NCBI GenBank assembly: GCA_013178275.1
Contig: JABLWZ010000001.1
Location: 282,711-346,710, forward strand
Source: Bacillota bacterium
Lineage (GTDB): Bacteria; Bacillota; Ch66; Ch109
Direction of reading: 5' to 3'
Length of the DNA: 64,000 nt
Shown here: one piece after another, positions 17,464-24,938 of the stretch
Numbering within the stretch: the first letter of the stretch is position 1
Layout: the number at the start of each line of letters is the position of its first letter
The notes under the pieces: model-generated
The model's input: the letters and a program-made list of their open reading frames with translations, nothing else
The model's database searches: none
Told to the model about the DNA's origin: nothing
Program-made: the position numbers and the translations under genes

Positions 17464-17685
17464 TTAATGTCCGTGTCCATGGCCGGCCTCATGGTTTAAA
17501 TATACCCGGCCGAGTTCCTCCAACCGCCGGCGAAACTCCTCGGGTTTTCCCTGTCCTACTCTCTCCACCGCTATCTTCTCAAATTCCTCGAACAGCTCGT
17601 CCTGCTTAGTCGCCGGCAGGTATTTATCGGCCATCGGGAAAAGAACGCCAGCCTCTTTTTGGTAAGGATGGTCTGAGCATTTAAT
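17464..17685 (-). pseudogene. Remnant of a second hemerythrin-like gene
   Basis: An open stretch of 73 codons reads SDHPYQKEAGVLFPMADKYL then an acidic helix and a His-rich tail (NHEAGHGHGH). This matches the C-terminal half of a hemerythrin domain (HHxxEE...LFP). An in-frame TGA at 17686 removes the N-terminal half, and the internal ATG at 17634 lacks a ribosome-binding site. It lies directly upstream of the intact hemerythrin gene and looks like a decayed tandem copy. Confidence 0.5.
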
Positions 17686-17726
17686 TCATTCTCCGACCTT
17701 TCATTAACGAGGCTTCTCTCTACCCA

Positions 17727-18848
17727 TTACTTAAACAACGATTTTGGATAATTAGTAAGCACCTCAGGCCCTTCCTGGCCAACAACTACTGTATCCTCGA
17801 TCCGAACCGCCCAAGGACCGACATAAAGACCACAGTTCCCTACTGCGATAACCGTGTTTTTCTCTAACGGATCCGGTGCCTTTTCGCCATGGAAGAAGGC
17901 GTGGCCAGGTGGCAGCGGCGCCTCTTCGAAATCAATGCCTAAACCATGAATGGGTGGGCCGAAAATATGTTCATCATGCCCGGCATCCTTGAAAACCCCA
18001 TGCATTGTGCCCTCTAAATCTATCATCCCCGCGCCAGCCTTAACCTTATTGATGGTCATTTCCTGAGCCTTAAGGAAAAGGTCATAGGCCGCCTGCTGTT
18101 CGCCAGTAGGCTTTCCGACGCAAACCGTACGGCATATGTCAGCACTGTAATTATTGACAATGGGATGAATATCTATCATCACCAGATCGCCGTCTTGAAG
18201 TTTTCTGAGGGTTGGCAATCCGTGGGCGATATTAGTTCTTGGCCCGGAAGCCACGTACGTCCGCCAAAACCCCTCTGCGCCATTCTGCCGCATGGCATAC
18301 TCCGCCTCGGCTGCTATCTGGCTCTCTGTCACTCCCGGCTTGATAGCTTCCACGGCTGCCCTCATACCCATCTCGCTCACCTTGGCAGCGGCTCTGATAT
18401 GTTCGATTTCTTCTTCATCTTTTACCAACCGCAGTTTTGACATAATTGAGGTGCAATCTTTTACCGTTACCCCTTTCGGTTTACCATGGGGGTGGGTTAA
18501 CATGCTCATCATGGACTGGGTGAGAAAGGTGTATTCTAACCCTAAAACACCCTGTTTAATTCCGAAATGCATGAAATAGTGGGCTAGCGAGTGTATCATT
18601 CCCACCTCGTCCTCAAAACCAACTAGGTGGTCAAATCGAGCTAACTGTTTTACATCGTCGATATCAGTTTGAGGCATGCCCAGAGCTACTTTCCCCTCCT
18701 GGGTAACCATGGCGAAAGCGCATAATCGGCTGTCCCCGGTAAGATAGAACATGTTTGAAGGTTTAGTAAGTATCAATACGTCTATGCCTTCCTCTTTCAT
18801 AAGGCTGCTACACCTGTCTAACCGGTGCTTATAATCAAAGTTACCCAC
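17727..18848 (-). CDS. M24-family (Xaa-Pro peptidase/creatinase-like) protein
   Basis: A 373-residue protein with an N-terminal creatinase-like domain (about 1-135) and a C-terminal pita-bread domain. Metal ligands Asp in MIDIHP, Asp in SADICRT, His in IHGLGIDFEE and the last Glu in RIEDTV are present. The fourth ligand, Glu in the usual EPG segment, is replaced: the sequence reads AVGNCGLY. The second active-site His of the family (HEAP) is FEEAP here. It may therefore not be a standard di-metal aminopeptidase; a creatinase-like hydrolase is an alternative. Start GTG 18848 after AGGAGG. Confidence 0.8.
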   Translation of the reverse strand: MGNFDYKHRLDRCSSLMKEEGIDVLILTKPSNMFYLTGDSRLCAFAMVTQEGKVALGMPQTDIDDVKQLARFDHLVGFEDEVGMIHSLAHYFMHFGIKQGVLGLEYTFLTQSMMSMLTHPHGKPKGVTVKDCTSIMSKLRLVKDEEEIEHIRAAAKVSEMGMRAAVEAIKPGVTESQIAAEAEYAMRQNGAEGFWRTYVASGPRTNIAHGLPTLRKLQDGDLVMIDIHPIVNNYSADICRTVCVGKPTGEQQAAYDLFLKAQEMTINKVKAGAGMIDLEGTMHGVFKDAGHDEHIFGPPIHGLGIDFEEAPLPPGHAFFHGEKAPDPLEKNTVIAVGNCGLYVGPWAVRIEDTVVVGQEGPEVLTNYPKSLFK

Positions 18849-19006
18849 AAAAAGTCCTCCTTTGAATGAATTCGGGCTCCGCCCATCTTATCGACTTATG
18901 CAACTGCCAGCTCGGTACTTAAAAAGAATCCCTCATAGCCGGTTGAAATAACTCGACACCTCCTCAGCTCTTATTGTACTACTCAAGGGAGTATTATAAA
19001 CTCGGG

Positions 19007-21421
19007 CTATTGCCTCCCGATATCCCTGGCACACCTGAACCCGGTGCTTGGTCCGGCGTATTCCGGCTGAGCGCTGTTTGTTTTCCATACCCGGGCGTCG
19101 ATCGCATAGGATGCCTTGCTGCTGCCCCGGATGTTCCGATAGTGGACCTGATCGTACAAGCTTCCGGTCCATTCCCCGACGTTGCCCGCGGTATCGTATA
19201 AGCCGAAGGGACTCTTGGCGTCGATCGTCTGAAATTCTCCATACTTTTTCCCGCTATAAAAACCGACCGGAGTCGTGTCGCTGAATCCCGAATCCGTTTC
19301 AAACGGGTCGCCGCTCTGATAATAGTTCAAGTAGGCCTCGCCCGCTTCTCCCCCCCAGGGGTAAGGGCGCCCGTCAGTGCCGCGAGCGGCTTTCTCCCAC
19401 TCGTCGTCGGTAGGCAGGCGGTATCTATAGAAATCCGCGTAAGCCTTGGCCCCAAACCAGGTCACCATGGTCACCGGGTGGTTTTCGTACCCGGGTTTTA
19501 CCCCGAAGTTTTTACCGTCGAAGCCGATCCTGGCCGCCGGGTCTTCCAGGTCCAGGTGCGGGTAATCCCGGGCTTCTATCCTCTGCTCATGTTTGCCTCC
19601 GTTGAACACATCGCCGGGATAAAACCCCAGCACCTTGCCGTCGCTGACCCTGACCTTCCCTTCCTTCCAGGCCTCATCCAGGTATCTCGCGTACTGGACG
19701 TTGGTCACCTCGGTCACCATGATCTCGTAGTCATAGTCGATGTCCACCGGGTGGTTGAACTGGCCCTGTAAAAATGGGCCCCGGGGGATTTTAACCCACG
19801 AACCCGGGTCGATTCCCGAGGCCGGGTGCCGGGTCACGGCATCGCTGCTGATGGGCGCCTGGCCGCACCCCGGTAAAAGCAGGGTGAAGATGACAATGGT
19901 CAGCATGCCCGCTCTGCCAGCCGGTTTCTTCTTCCCGCTATCCGTCGCGGTGGCCTCGAACCCGTCTTCATCAAGTTCTTCCCTCCATTGCCCTCGACTC
20001 TTAAGCAGGTCGATCAGCCTCCAGAAAAGGAATGCGGCCAGGAGGAACATAACCAGCCCCAGCCCGAAGTCGGTAAGCAGCATGGTGGTGTTGACTACGG
20101 GCTGCTGCATATACTCGCTCACGAACAGACGCTTCAAGGCAAAGACGGTCACCGCCCCGAAGGCGATGTCCGAGCCGATGATCACCCCCCAGCCGAACAG
20201 CTGGCGGGCTATGCCTTTCAACCCGATGCGGTCGGCGAAGTAGAAGAGTATAAGGATGGCTATGATCGCGGCCAGGATGTGCCAGTGCCCGACCAGTTCT
20301 ATCCTCTCATCCCGATGCGGCGCCACTCGGATTATCTCGTCCAGCTTGATGGCCATGAATATGCCCACGAAGCTGGTGGTGAAGTTCATATAGATCATCT
20401 GCCACAGCACCCCGAACCTCAACGGGTCGTGCACCAGGGCCTTTATCTTCTGGGCGGCGGCAGCCTTTTCAATCCCCAGTTCGGCCAGCCTTTCCTTGAT
20501 AATGGCGCCCAGCCCGAAGATAACCAGGAAGAGGCCGCCCAGGAGAGCGAAGACGGAGCCGACGTAGATGATGGTATGGGCTGTGCGCTCGTAAGGCACC
20601 ACTGACCAGGAGCCCATGGTGAGGGTCACGGTCCCTATCACCATCGAGGGCATGGCCAGCACATGCCAGATCCCCCGAAAGTTGAACCACCGGCCCAGCA
20701 GCAGGGTGATCGCGATCCCCATCAGCGCCAGCATGATATGCAGGTGGCCTATCACCGCCAGCTCAAAGGCCGTCTTATGCGGCGACCTTACGATATCCTC
20801 AGCGAGGAAGGTCTCGAAACCGGTGCCGTAATGAGAACCGGCCCAAGCACCCAGCCCAGCGGAGCCCAGGAGGGCTACTGCTACCAGCCAGTAGGCGGTT
20901 CTTTCCAGGTCAAGACCGCTGCGGGTATGCGAGTAATGGGTATCCCGGGGCAGATTGTATTCCCGGTTCCACGGCCACAAGGCCACCGCCAGCATCACCC
21001 CGGAAAAAAACATCAGCGACAGCCCTACCAGCCACAGCCCGTGCAGGGCCATGTCGTGCCCTAAGTAGGCGTACCCCAGACCGGAAAACATGGACACCAG
21101 ATAACCCGCGGTGACTGTTCCGTTGATATATGCCCTCCAGTTCTCCCGCATCCGGACGTTGGCCGTCACCAGGTAAACCAGCAGGGCGATCACCGGCATC
21201 GCGAAAGAGTGGTACAGCATCACGATCCGGCCCTCCCGCTCAGCGGCCGCCAGCTTCATCCCCAGCAGGCGGACGGTGATATCCCGCCCCCCCCACTCGA
21301 TCATGGGGCCGGACAGGGTGCTCATCACCGCCGCGACCAGGCTGACGAGGGCTATATTCATCAACAGCAGCCCTTTGGTCGAGGTAAACAGGTATCTCAA
21401 TCTTTGGGTTATCGCATTCAC
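19007..21421 (-). CDS. Polytopic membrane protein fused to a formylglycine-generating-enzyme (FGE/SUMF1) domain
   Basis: An 804-residue fusion. Residues 1-490 form about 12 hydrophobic helices with histidines placed as in heme-binding membrane proteins (LYHSFAMP, YLGHDMALHG, IGHLHIMLALMG, GIWHVLAMP, VGHWHILAA), reminiscent of heme-copper-oxidase subunit I but without an assignable family. At 506-522 lies a lipoprotein-signal-like stretch (MLTIVIFTLLLPGC). Residues about 540-800 are an FGE/EgtB/PvdO domain: RLPTDDEWEKAARG, PYPWGGEAGEAYLN, FGLYDTAGNVGEWTG and TGFRCARD. The frame is continuous; no good ribosome-binding site precedes the internal Met. The FGE part probably lies outside the membrane. 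Third gene below an Rrf2 regulator. Confidence 0.72.
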   Translation of the reverse strand: MNAITQRLRYLFTSTKGLLLMNIALVSLVAAVMSTLSGPMIEWGGRDITVRLLGMKLAAAEREGRIVMLYHSFAMPVIALLVYLVTANVRMRENWRAYINGTVTAGYLVSMFSGLGYAYLGHDMALHGLWLVGLSLMFFSGVMLAVALWPWNREYNLPRDTHYSHTRSGLDLERTAYWLVAVALLGSAGLGAWAGSHYGTGFETFLAEDIVRSPHKTAFELAVIGHLHIMLALMGIAITLLLGRWFNFRGIWHVLAMPSMVIGTVTLTMGSWSVVPYERTAHTIIYVGSVFALLGGLFLVIFGLGAIIKERLAELGIEKAAAAQKIKALVHDPLRFGVLWQMIYMNFTTSFVGIFMAIKLDEIIRVAPHRDERIELVGHWHILAAIIAILILFYFADRIGLKGIARQLFGWGVIIGSDIAFGAVTVFALKRLFVSEYMQQPVVNTTMLLTDFGLGLVMFLLAAFLFWRLIDLLKSRGQWREELDEDGFEATATDSGKKKPAGRAGMLTIVIFTLLLPGCGQAPISSDAVTRHPASGIDPGSWVKIPRGPFLQGQFNHPVDIDYDYEIMVTEVTNVQYARYLDEAWKEGKVRVSDGKVLGFYPGDVFNGGKHEQRIEARDYPHLDLEDPAARIGFDGKNFGVKPGYENHPVTMVTWFGAKAYADFYRYRLPTDDEWEKAARGTDGRPYPWGGEAGEAYLNYYQSGDPFETDSGFSDTTPVGFYSGKKYGEFQTIDAKSPFGLYDTAGNVGEWTGSLYDQVHYRNIRGSSKASYAIDARVWKTNSAQPEYAGPSTGFRCARDIGRQ

Positions 21422-21457
21422 CGCTTTTCACCCGCTTCCCCGGCAAATCGGGATCGA

Positions 21458-21507
21458 GGGGTATGATCGATTCAGCTGCTTCTAAAAGCTGAAACTGGTC
21501 ATACCCC
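21458..21507 (-). repeat. Two-tier hairpin between the membrane protein and the FGE fusion gene
   Basis: GGGGTATGA/TCATACCCC outer arms (9 bp) and TTCAGCT/AGCTGAA inner arms around an 8-nt loop. No T-run; perhaps an mRNA-stability or processing element within the operon. Confidence 0.4.
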
Positions 21508-21523
21508 GTTTCCTTGCCCTGAG

Positions 21524-22150
21524 TTAATGGGATGAAATTCTTTGATCCGGAAAAGTCTTCCTGAAGCCCCAGGCATAGCTGAGCGTCATCAAAAGCAGAA
21601 TCGGGGCCAGGATGGCGAAGATGATTTCTTTGGAGAGGATCGGCACCCCAGCCTTAAGGAAGGCCAGGGCTATCCCGCCGACACTGATCAGCGTTCCCCC
21701 CACCGTGACCCAGCCGAACGAACTGGGGACCACCCCCTGGCGATAGGCGAGGATAGGGATAAAGAAGATGGTAAGCCCAAAGATGCTGTGAACCAATGCC
21801 AGAACGGCGGTCGCCAATCCGGCCGGGCCGGTGAACCGGGTTGCTGCGATGAGCAGGACTCCGACGATCGCCAGGATCAGGTATGAGCGGCTTTGCCGCG
21901 GATTGAACTGGGTTATCAGGCCGATCGCTAAAAGAGCGGGAATCAGGGTAGAAACGATAACCACCAGGGGATTGGCCAGGATGCCGTATCCTAAAGCGAT
22001 AAGCAGCAGGCCCGCCGCCAGCAGGACCAGGAACGCCAATAAGTAGTAGACGTTATGAGTGCCCTGGTCTTTGTTCCGATAGAAATAAACGATCAGGTAG
22101 AGAGCCGTCAGTCCGGTTAACAAGAGTACCGCTTGGTCCAGAATTGTCAT
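21524..22150 (-). CDS. Integral membrane protein of unknown function
   Basis: About 208 residues from ATG 22150, which follows AGGAGG by 8 nt; the longer frame to 22201 overlaps the Rrf2 gene. It has six or seven hydrophobic helices (e.g. AVLLLTGLTALYLIVYFY, YLLAFLVLLAAGLLLIAL, LILAIVGVLLIAATRF) and few charged loops. No family is recognised. Sandwiched between the Rrf2 regulator and the FGE-fusion gene, it probably works with the latter, for example as a second membrane subunit. Confidence 0.7.
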   Translation of the reverse strand: MTILDQAVLLLTGLTALYLIVYFYRNKDQGTHNVYYLLAFLVLLAAGLLLIALGYGILANPLVVIVSTLIPALLAIGLITQFNPRQSRSYLILAIVGVLLIAATRFTGPAGLATAVLALVHSIFGLTIFFIPILAYRQGVVPSSFGWVTVGGTLISVGGIALAFLKAGVPILSKEIIFAILAPILLLMTLSYAWGFRKTFPDQRISSH

Positions 22151-22187
22151 TTTGGCTTCCTCCTTTCTGACATAAAGCGTATCGCCA

Positions 22188-22595
22188 TTATTCATTTTCA
22201 TTTACGAGTTCGGCGATGGTTTTCCCATTAAGCACATCGAACAGGGCGTTCTGCGCCTCACCAAATAGTTTTCTAACCCGGCAGGTCTTCAGGTTGGGGC
22301 ACTCGTAAAACTGCTTCAGGCACACATTAATCGCCAGCGGCCCCTCAATCGCGACCAGGACGTCATAGATAGTGAACTCATCGCCCGGGCGGACGAGACG
22401 CACCCCACCTCCCCTGCCCTTCTGGCTGGTGACCATGCCGGCCTTGACTAAAAGCTGAATGGTTTTTTGTAAAAAATGCTCCGGTATCTGTTTATTCTCC
22501 GCGATCGACCGGCTGGAAACCATCTGGCCAAATGGATGACTGGCCAATTCCATCAGGATTTTTACCGCATACTCTGTCTGCCTGGTAATCTGCAT
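22188..22595 (-). CDS. Rrf2-family transcriptional regulator (IscR/NsrR-like)
   Basis: A 135-residue winged-helix repressor beginning MQITRQTEYAVKILMELAS, the classic Rrf2 N-terminus. Three cysteines in the C-terminal loop (NVCLKQFYECPNLKTC; spacing C-x6-C-x5-C) could hold a Fe-S cluster as in IscR or the NO sensor NsrR. First gene of an operon with two membrane-protein genes. A perfect 7-bp inverted repeat lies between promoter and start, as expected for autorepression. Because the downstream fusion has heme-protein-like His pairs, NO or redox sensing is plausible but unproven. Confidence 0.9.
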   Translation of the reverse strand: MQITRQTEYAVKILMELASHPFGQMVSSRSIAENKQIPEHFLQKTIQLLVKAGMVTSQKGRGGGVRLVRPGDEFTIYDVLVAIEGPLAINVCLKQFYECPNLKTCRVRKLFGEAQNALFDVLNGKTIAELVNENE

Positions 22596-22608
22596 TGCAA
22601 CCTCATAT

Positions 22609-22627
22609 TCGGATTAATACAATCCGA
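22609..22627 (-). promoter_or_regulatory. Probable Rrf2 operator
   Basis: TCGGATT-N5-AATCCGA, perfect inverted repeat 14 bp upstream of the Rrf2 start and just downstream of the predicted transcription start. Confidence 0.6.
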
Positions 22628-22643
22628 TTTGTCTACTATTTAC

Positions 22644-22672
22644 AATATATACCGGTTAACCTCCAAAATCAA
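22644..22672 (-). promoter_or_regulatory. Sigma-A promoter of the Rrf2 operon
   Basis: Minus strand TTGATT (22672-22667), 17-base spacer, TATATT (22649-22644). Confidence 0.65.
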
Positions 22673-22694
22673 TCCCAATTTTTTGGTTCAGGTA

Positions 22695-22736
22695 AAGACA
22701 AATGGCCTGGCGATAATACACCAGGTCGTTTGTCTT
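22695..22736. terminator. Hairpin between the zinc-ribbon remnant and the Rrf2 promoter
   Basis: AAGACAAA/TTTGTCTT and CCTGG/CCAGG stems around a 10-nt loop. There is no long T-run on either side, so terminator function is only probable. Confidence 0.4.
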
Positions 22737-22742
22737 GGTATT

Positions 22743-22889
22743 TTAATTATTAAACGTTCTTTTCTTTTGAGGTGGCGGTGTTGGCGAAGATGCTGTCCCT
22801 TGAGCCGTACCACATTTCATGCAGAACCTGGTATCAGGGTCTAACTGCTCCCCACATTTATAACAAAAGGTGCCCCCAACCCCACCCGT
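22743..22889 (-). pseudogene. Start-less zinc-ribbon fragment
   Basis: An open stretch of 48 codons with TFCYKCGEQLDPDTRFCMKCG, two C-x2-C knuckles of a double zinc ribbon, then a Pro/Lys tail. It begins right after a stop codon, contains no usable start, and lies 5 bp past the stop of the TcaA-like gene in a shifted frame. It is probably a relic of another zinc-ribbon membrane protein such as the one at 30985. Confidence 0.5.
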
Positions 22890-22893
22890 CTAT

Positions 22894-24045
22894 CTAGATT
22901 TTATTGGACTCCGTGATCAACCACCTGTTGTTATCCTGTTTTTCCAATGTATACCGCCAGTTTATTAAACGGTCTTCATATCTGATGGATCTGCCGGTCG
23001 AGTCTTGAGTATCCACTGACCAGGCTTCATTGGTGTCTATGGTGACCCGATCAAAGCCGCTGGTAAAGACCGGGGTCCCAGTTTTGATGTCTTTTATTTT
23101 ATATACCTCTTTGTTGCTGCTCTGCTTTAGCCGGTTGATATAATCTATATCTTCTGTCCATCTCTTGGAGTTGAGTTTTATGTACTGGGTAATCGGATCA
23201 GTACTCTTGTTGTATACCGCCTTTATCCATTCGTTGTTGTAGTTGACGATGAGACCGCCCAACTGCCTGCCCAACTGTTCGCTTGGCTGGAAGGCATTGA
23301 CACTAAGGTTATCCCCGGCCACCCCATTGATCGTGACTGTCTTTACATCCGGGCTGGAAAACTCGGCCTTTACCGGGAGGTTGATAAACATCGGAATGGA
23401 TGCTTTCCCCCGATCGAGGGTCACCTCATTATCGTTTAAAGCTACCTTTATCCCCGACAAGGTACTCACGTTGCTCTTTACCTCGAATGGCCCCGGTTGG
23501 ATTTTCCACTGCGGTAAGTAGCGGTTACCTTTGTTGACCAGGGTCAACTTAAGCTCCTTGCGATCCCCACCCAGGCTCAGAACCACATCGGCTTTGACCG
23601 GGAGCATATAGTCGTCGGACGTGTTCGATGGCATGGTGAGCTTGTAGTCCAGAACTTTTTTATTGCTAAAAGCCGTTTTGAAGCTCTCCAGGCTCAGATA
23701 TCTCTGCCCGATAAAGTCGCTGTCGTCAAAGTATCCGTAAGCCTTTTCATACTGCTCGGACTGAAGCGCCATCAGGAATTCATTGACCTTCTTGTCGGGA
23801 CCTAAAGGATTAAAGAAATACGCCACAGTGCCCGCGCTGAGTAAAACGATAACCGCCAGACCGATCAGGATGGATTTAAGTTTGCCCTTTTTCGGGACTT
23901 CTCTGGCTGCCGGTCCGCTTTTTATGGATTGCTGGCCGCCGTCCCCGGTTGTTTGGCGGCTGCTGCTGTCTAGCGTAACCCCGCAATCGGGACAGAAAAT
24001 GGCTCCAGCCTTAATATTTTCTCTCGCACAATTCGGACATTTCAA
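22894..24045 (-). CDS. Zinc-ribbon, membrane-anchored TcaA-like protein
   Basis: 383 residues: an N-terminal zinc ribbon (MKCPNCARENIKAG...FCPDCG), a basic linker, one transmembrane helix (about 58-76, ILIGLAVIVLLSAGTVAYFF), then a large extracellular part. The region after the helix (LMALQSEQYEKAYGYFDD...) and the repeated beta-rich domains resemble TcaA/YvbJ-like proteins of Firmicutes. A paralogue lies at 29835. The cytoplasmic zinc ribbon is thought to be a protein contact. Function not known; it belongs to the surface-protein island. Confidence 0.72.
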   Translation of the reverse strand: MKCPNCARENIKAGAIFCPDCGVTLDSSSRQTTGDGGQQSIKSGPAAREVPKKGKLKSILIGLAVIVLLSAGTVAYFFNPLGPDKKVNEFLMALQSEQYEKAYGYFDDSDFIGQRYLSLESFKTAFSNKKVLDYKLTMPSNTSDDYMLPVKADVVLSLGGDRKELKLTLVNKGNRYLPQWKIQPGPFEVKSNVSTLSGIKVALNDNEVTLDRGKASIPMFINLPVKAEFSSPDVKTVTINGVAGDNLSVNAFQPSEQLGRQLGGLIVNYNNEWIKAVYNKSTDPITQYIKLNSKRWTEDIDYINRLKQSSNKEVYKIKDIKTGTPVFTSGFDRVTIDTNEAWSVDTQDSTGRSIRYEDRLINWRYTLEKQDNNRWLITESNKI

Positions 24046-24186
24046 ATTTACCCCCCCTTGTAATACCGCTTTCGGAAAGTCGTATGTTTTTAGCGATACT
24101 CTATAGCCCGGTTCTTATCCCCGGCTGTTGGGTCTCGGGCAATGGCAGGTGTATAAACAGGCCACAGCCCGGGTAGGTATTAACAG

Positions 24187-24250
24187 CATGGTATCGGTAT
24201 GCAAAGCCACTCCCCTGTTACCAGATCTTCATAAACACCTCACTTCACTC
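24187..24250. repeat. Imperfect direct repeat, copy 1
   Basis: About 60 bp starting CATGGTATCGGTA and including CACTCCCCTGTTA, similar to 24751-24809. Lies beyond the 3' end of the RCC1 pseudogene. The rest of 24046-24186 shows nothing recognisable. Confidence 0.55.
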
Positions 24251-24708
24251 TGGGCCGCCCTCGCGACGGCTTCCTCAGCGAAAAGCGTCGCCAGGTCGAT
24301 GCCGGTCGCCGACTGTTTCTGTTCAGTGGTCATGCCGGAAGCGGCGGACTGGACGGCGGATACGGCAGCGGCCTGGTCTGCTACAGCCTCCAGTTTGTCA
24401 GTCGGCAGAGCGACCGACGCTCCCGGGTCAGGGGTATCGTATATAAGGGCGGGCTCAACCGGCTTGTTCACTTTGCCCAGTAAAGCCACGCCGGTCATGA
24501 TTTTTACGATGTATTCCTATCATCAGTTGTTCCGTCCCCAACCTGTCCATACCAGTTCCTTCCCCAAGCCCAAAGGTTGCCGTCGGTCTTTATAACCACA
24601 CTATGAACCCCACCTAGTCGTGCCGAAGCCTGCCGAGGCCGGCGCCTGGGTAACCGGTATGAGGCTGAATAATATTACAATTAACATTGCAATACTCAAT
24701 TTTTTCAC
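24229..24708 (-). pseudogene. Decayed RCC1-repeat secreted protein
   Basis: From a GTG at 24708 (AGGAG upstream) a signal peptide is encoded (MKKLSIAMLIVILFSLIPVTQA), ending at a TAG after a shift. The next frame continues VVIKTDGNLWAWGRNWYGQVG, an RCC1 repeat, to a TAA. A third frame resumes KIMTGVALLGKVNKPVEP and runs to 24229. At least two frameshifts therefore break a once single gene. It resembles the start of the intact RCC1 gene at 34051. The Ala/Gln-rich tail has no recognised domain. Confidence 0.7.
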
Positions 24709-24750
24709 AGCGCATTTTTCTCCTCTCCAGTTGGCTTATTTAACCGCCCC

Positions 24751-24809
24751 CATGGTATCGGTAACGTAGGCACTCCCCTGTTATCAAATCTCCGAACATC
24801 CTCACTCCA
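24751..24809. repeat. Imperfect direct repeat, copy 2
   Basis: Second copy of the segment at 24187-24250 (CATGGTATCGGTA...CACTCCCCTGTTA...CCTCACT), upstream of the RCC1 pseudogene start. Confidence 0.55.
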
Positions 24810-24884
24810 ATTAACTGATTCAGCCTTAAGCGGCGTACCAAAACAGCTGGAAACATGGATTTCCGTTTATGGTATATTCCGCAT
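24809..24884 (-). pseudogene. Fragment of a TPR-protein paralogue
   Basis: About 75 bp nearly identical to 27497-27572 inside the TPR gene at 27054; both encode AEYTINGI...SS.FG.PLK.ESVN. Here a one-base insertion breaks the frame and no flanking coding sequence remains. It is evidence for a lost copy of that gene's C-terminal module. Nothing else is seen in 24709-24938. Confidence 0.6.
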
Positions 24885-24938
24885 TTATTAGCGGCGGGGA
24901 ACCGGGCTCTGCCTTCAGTCCCCCGCCGTCCAATTGCT

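Noticed and set aside
18933..19172. Small frame between the M24 gene and the FGE fusion
   Set aside because: Overlaps the 3' end of the fusion gene and lacks a start with a ribosome-binding site.
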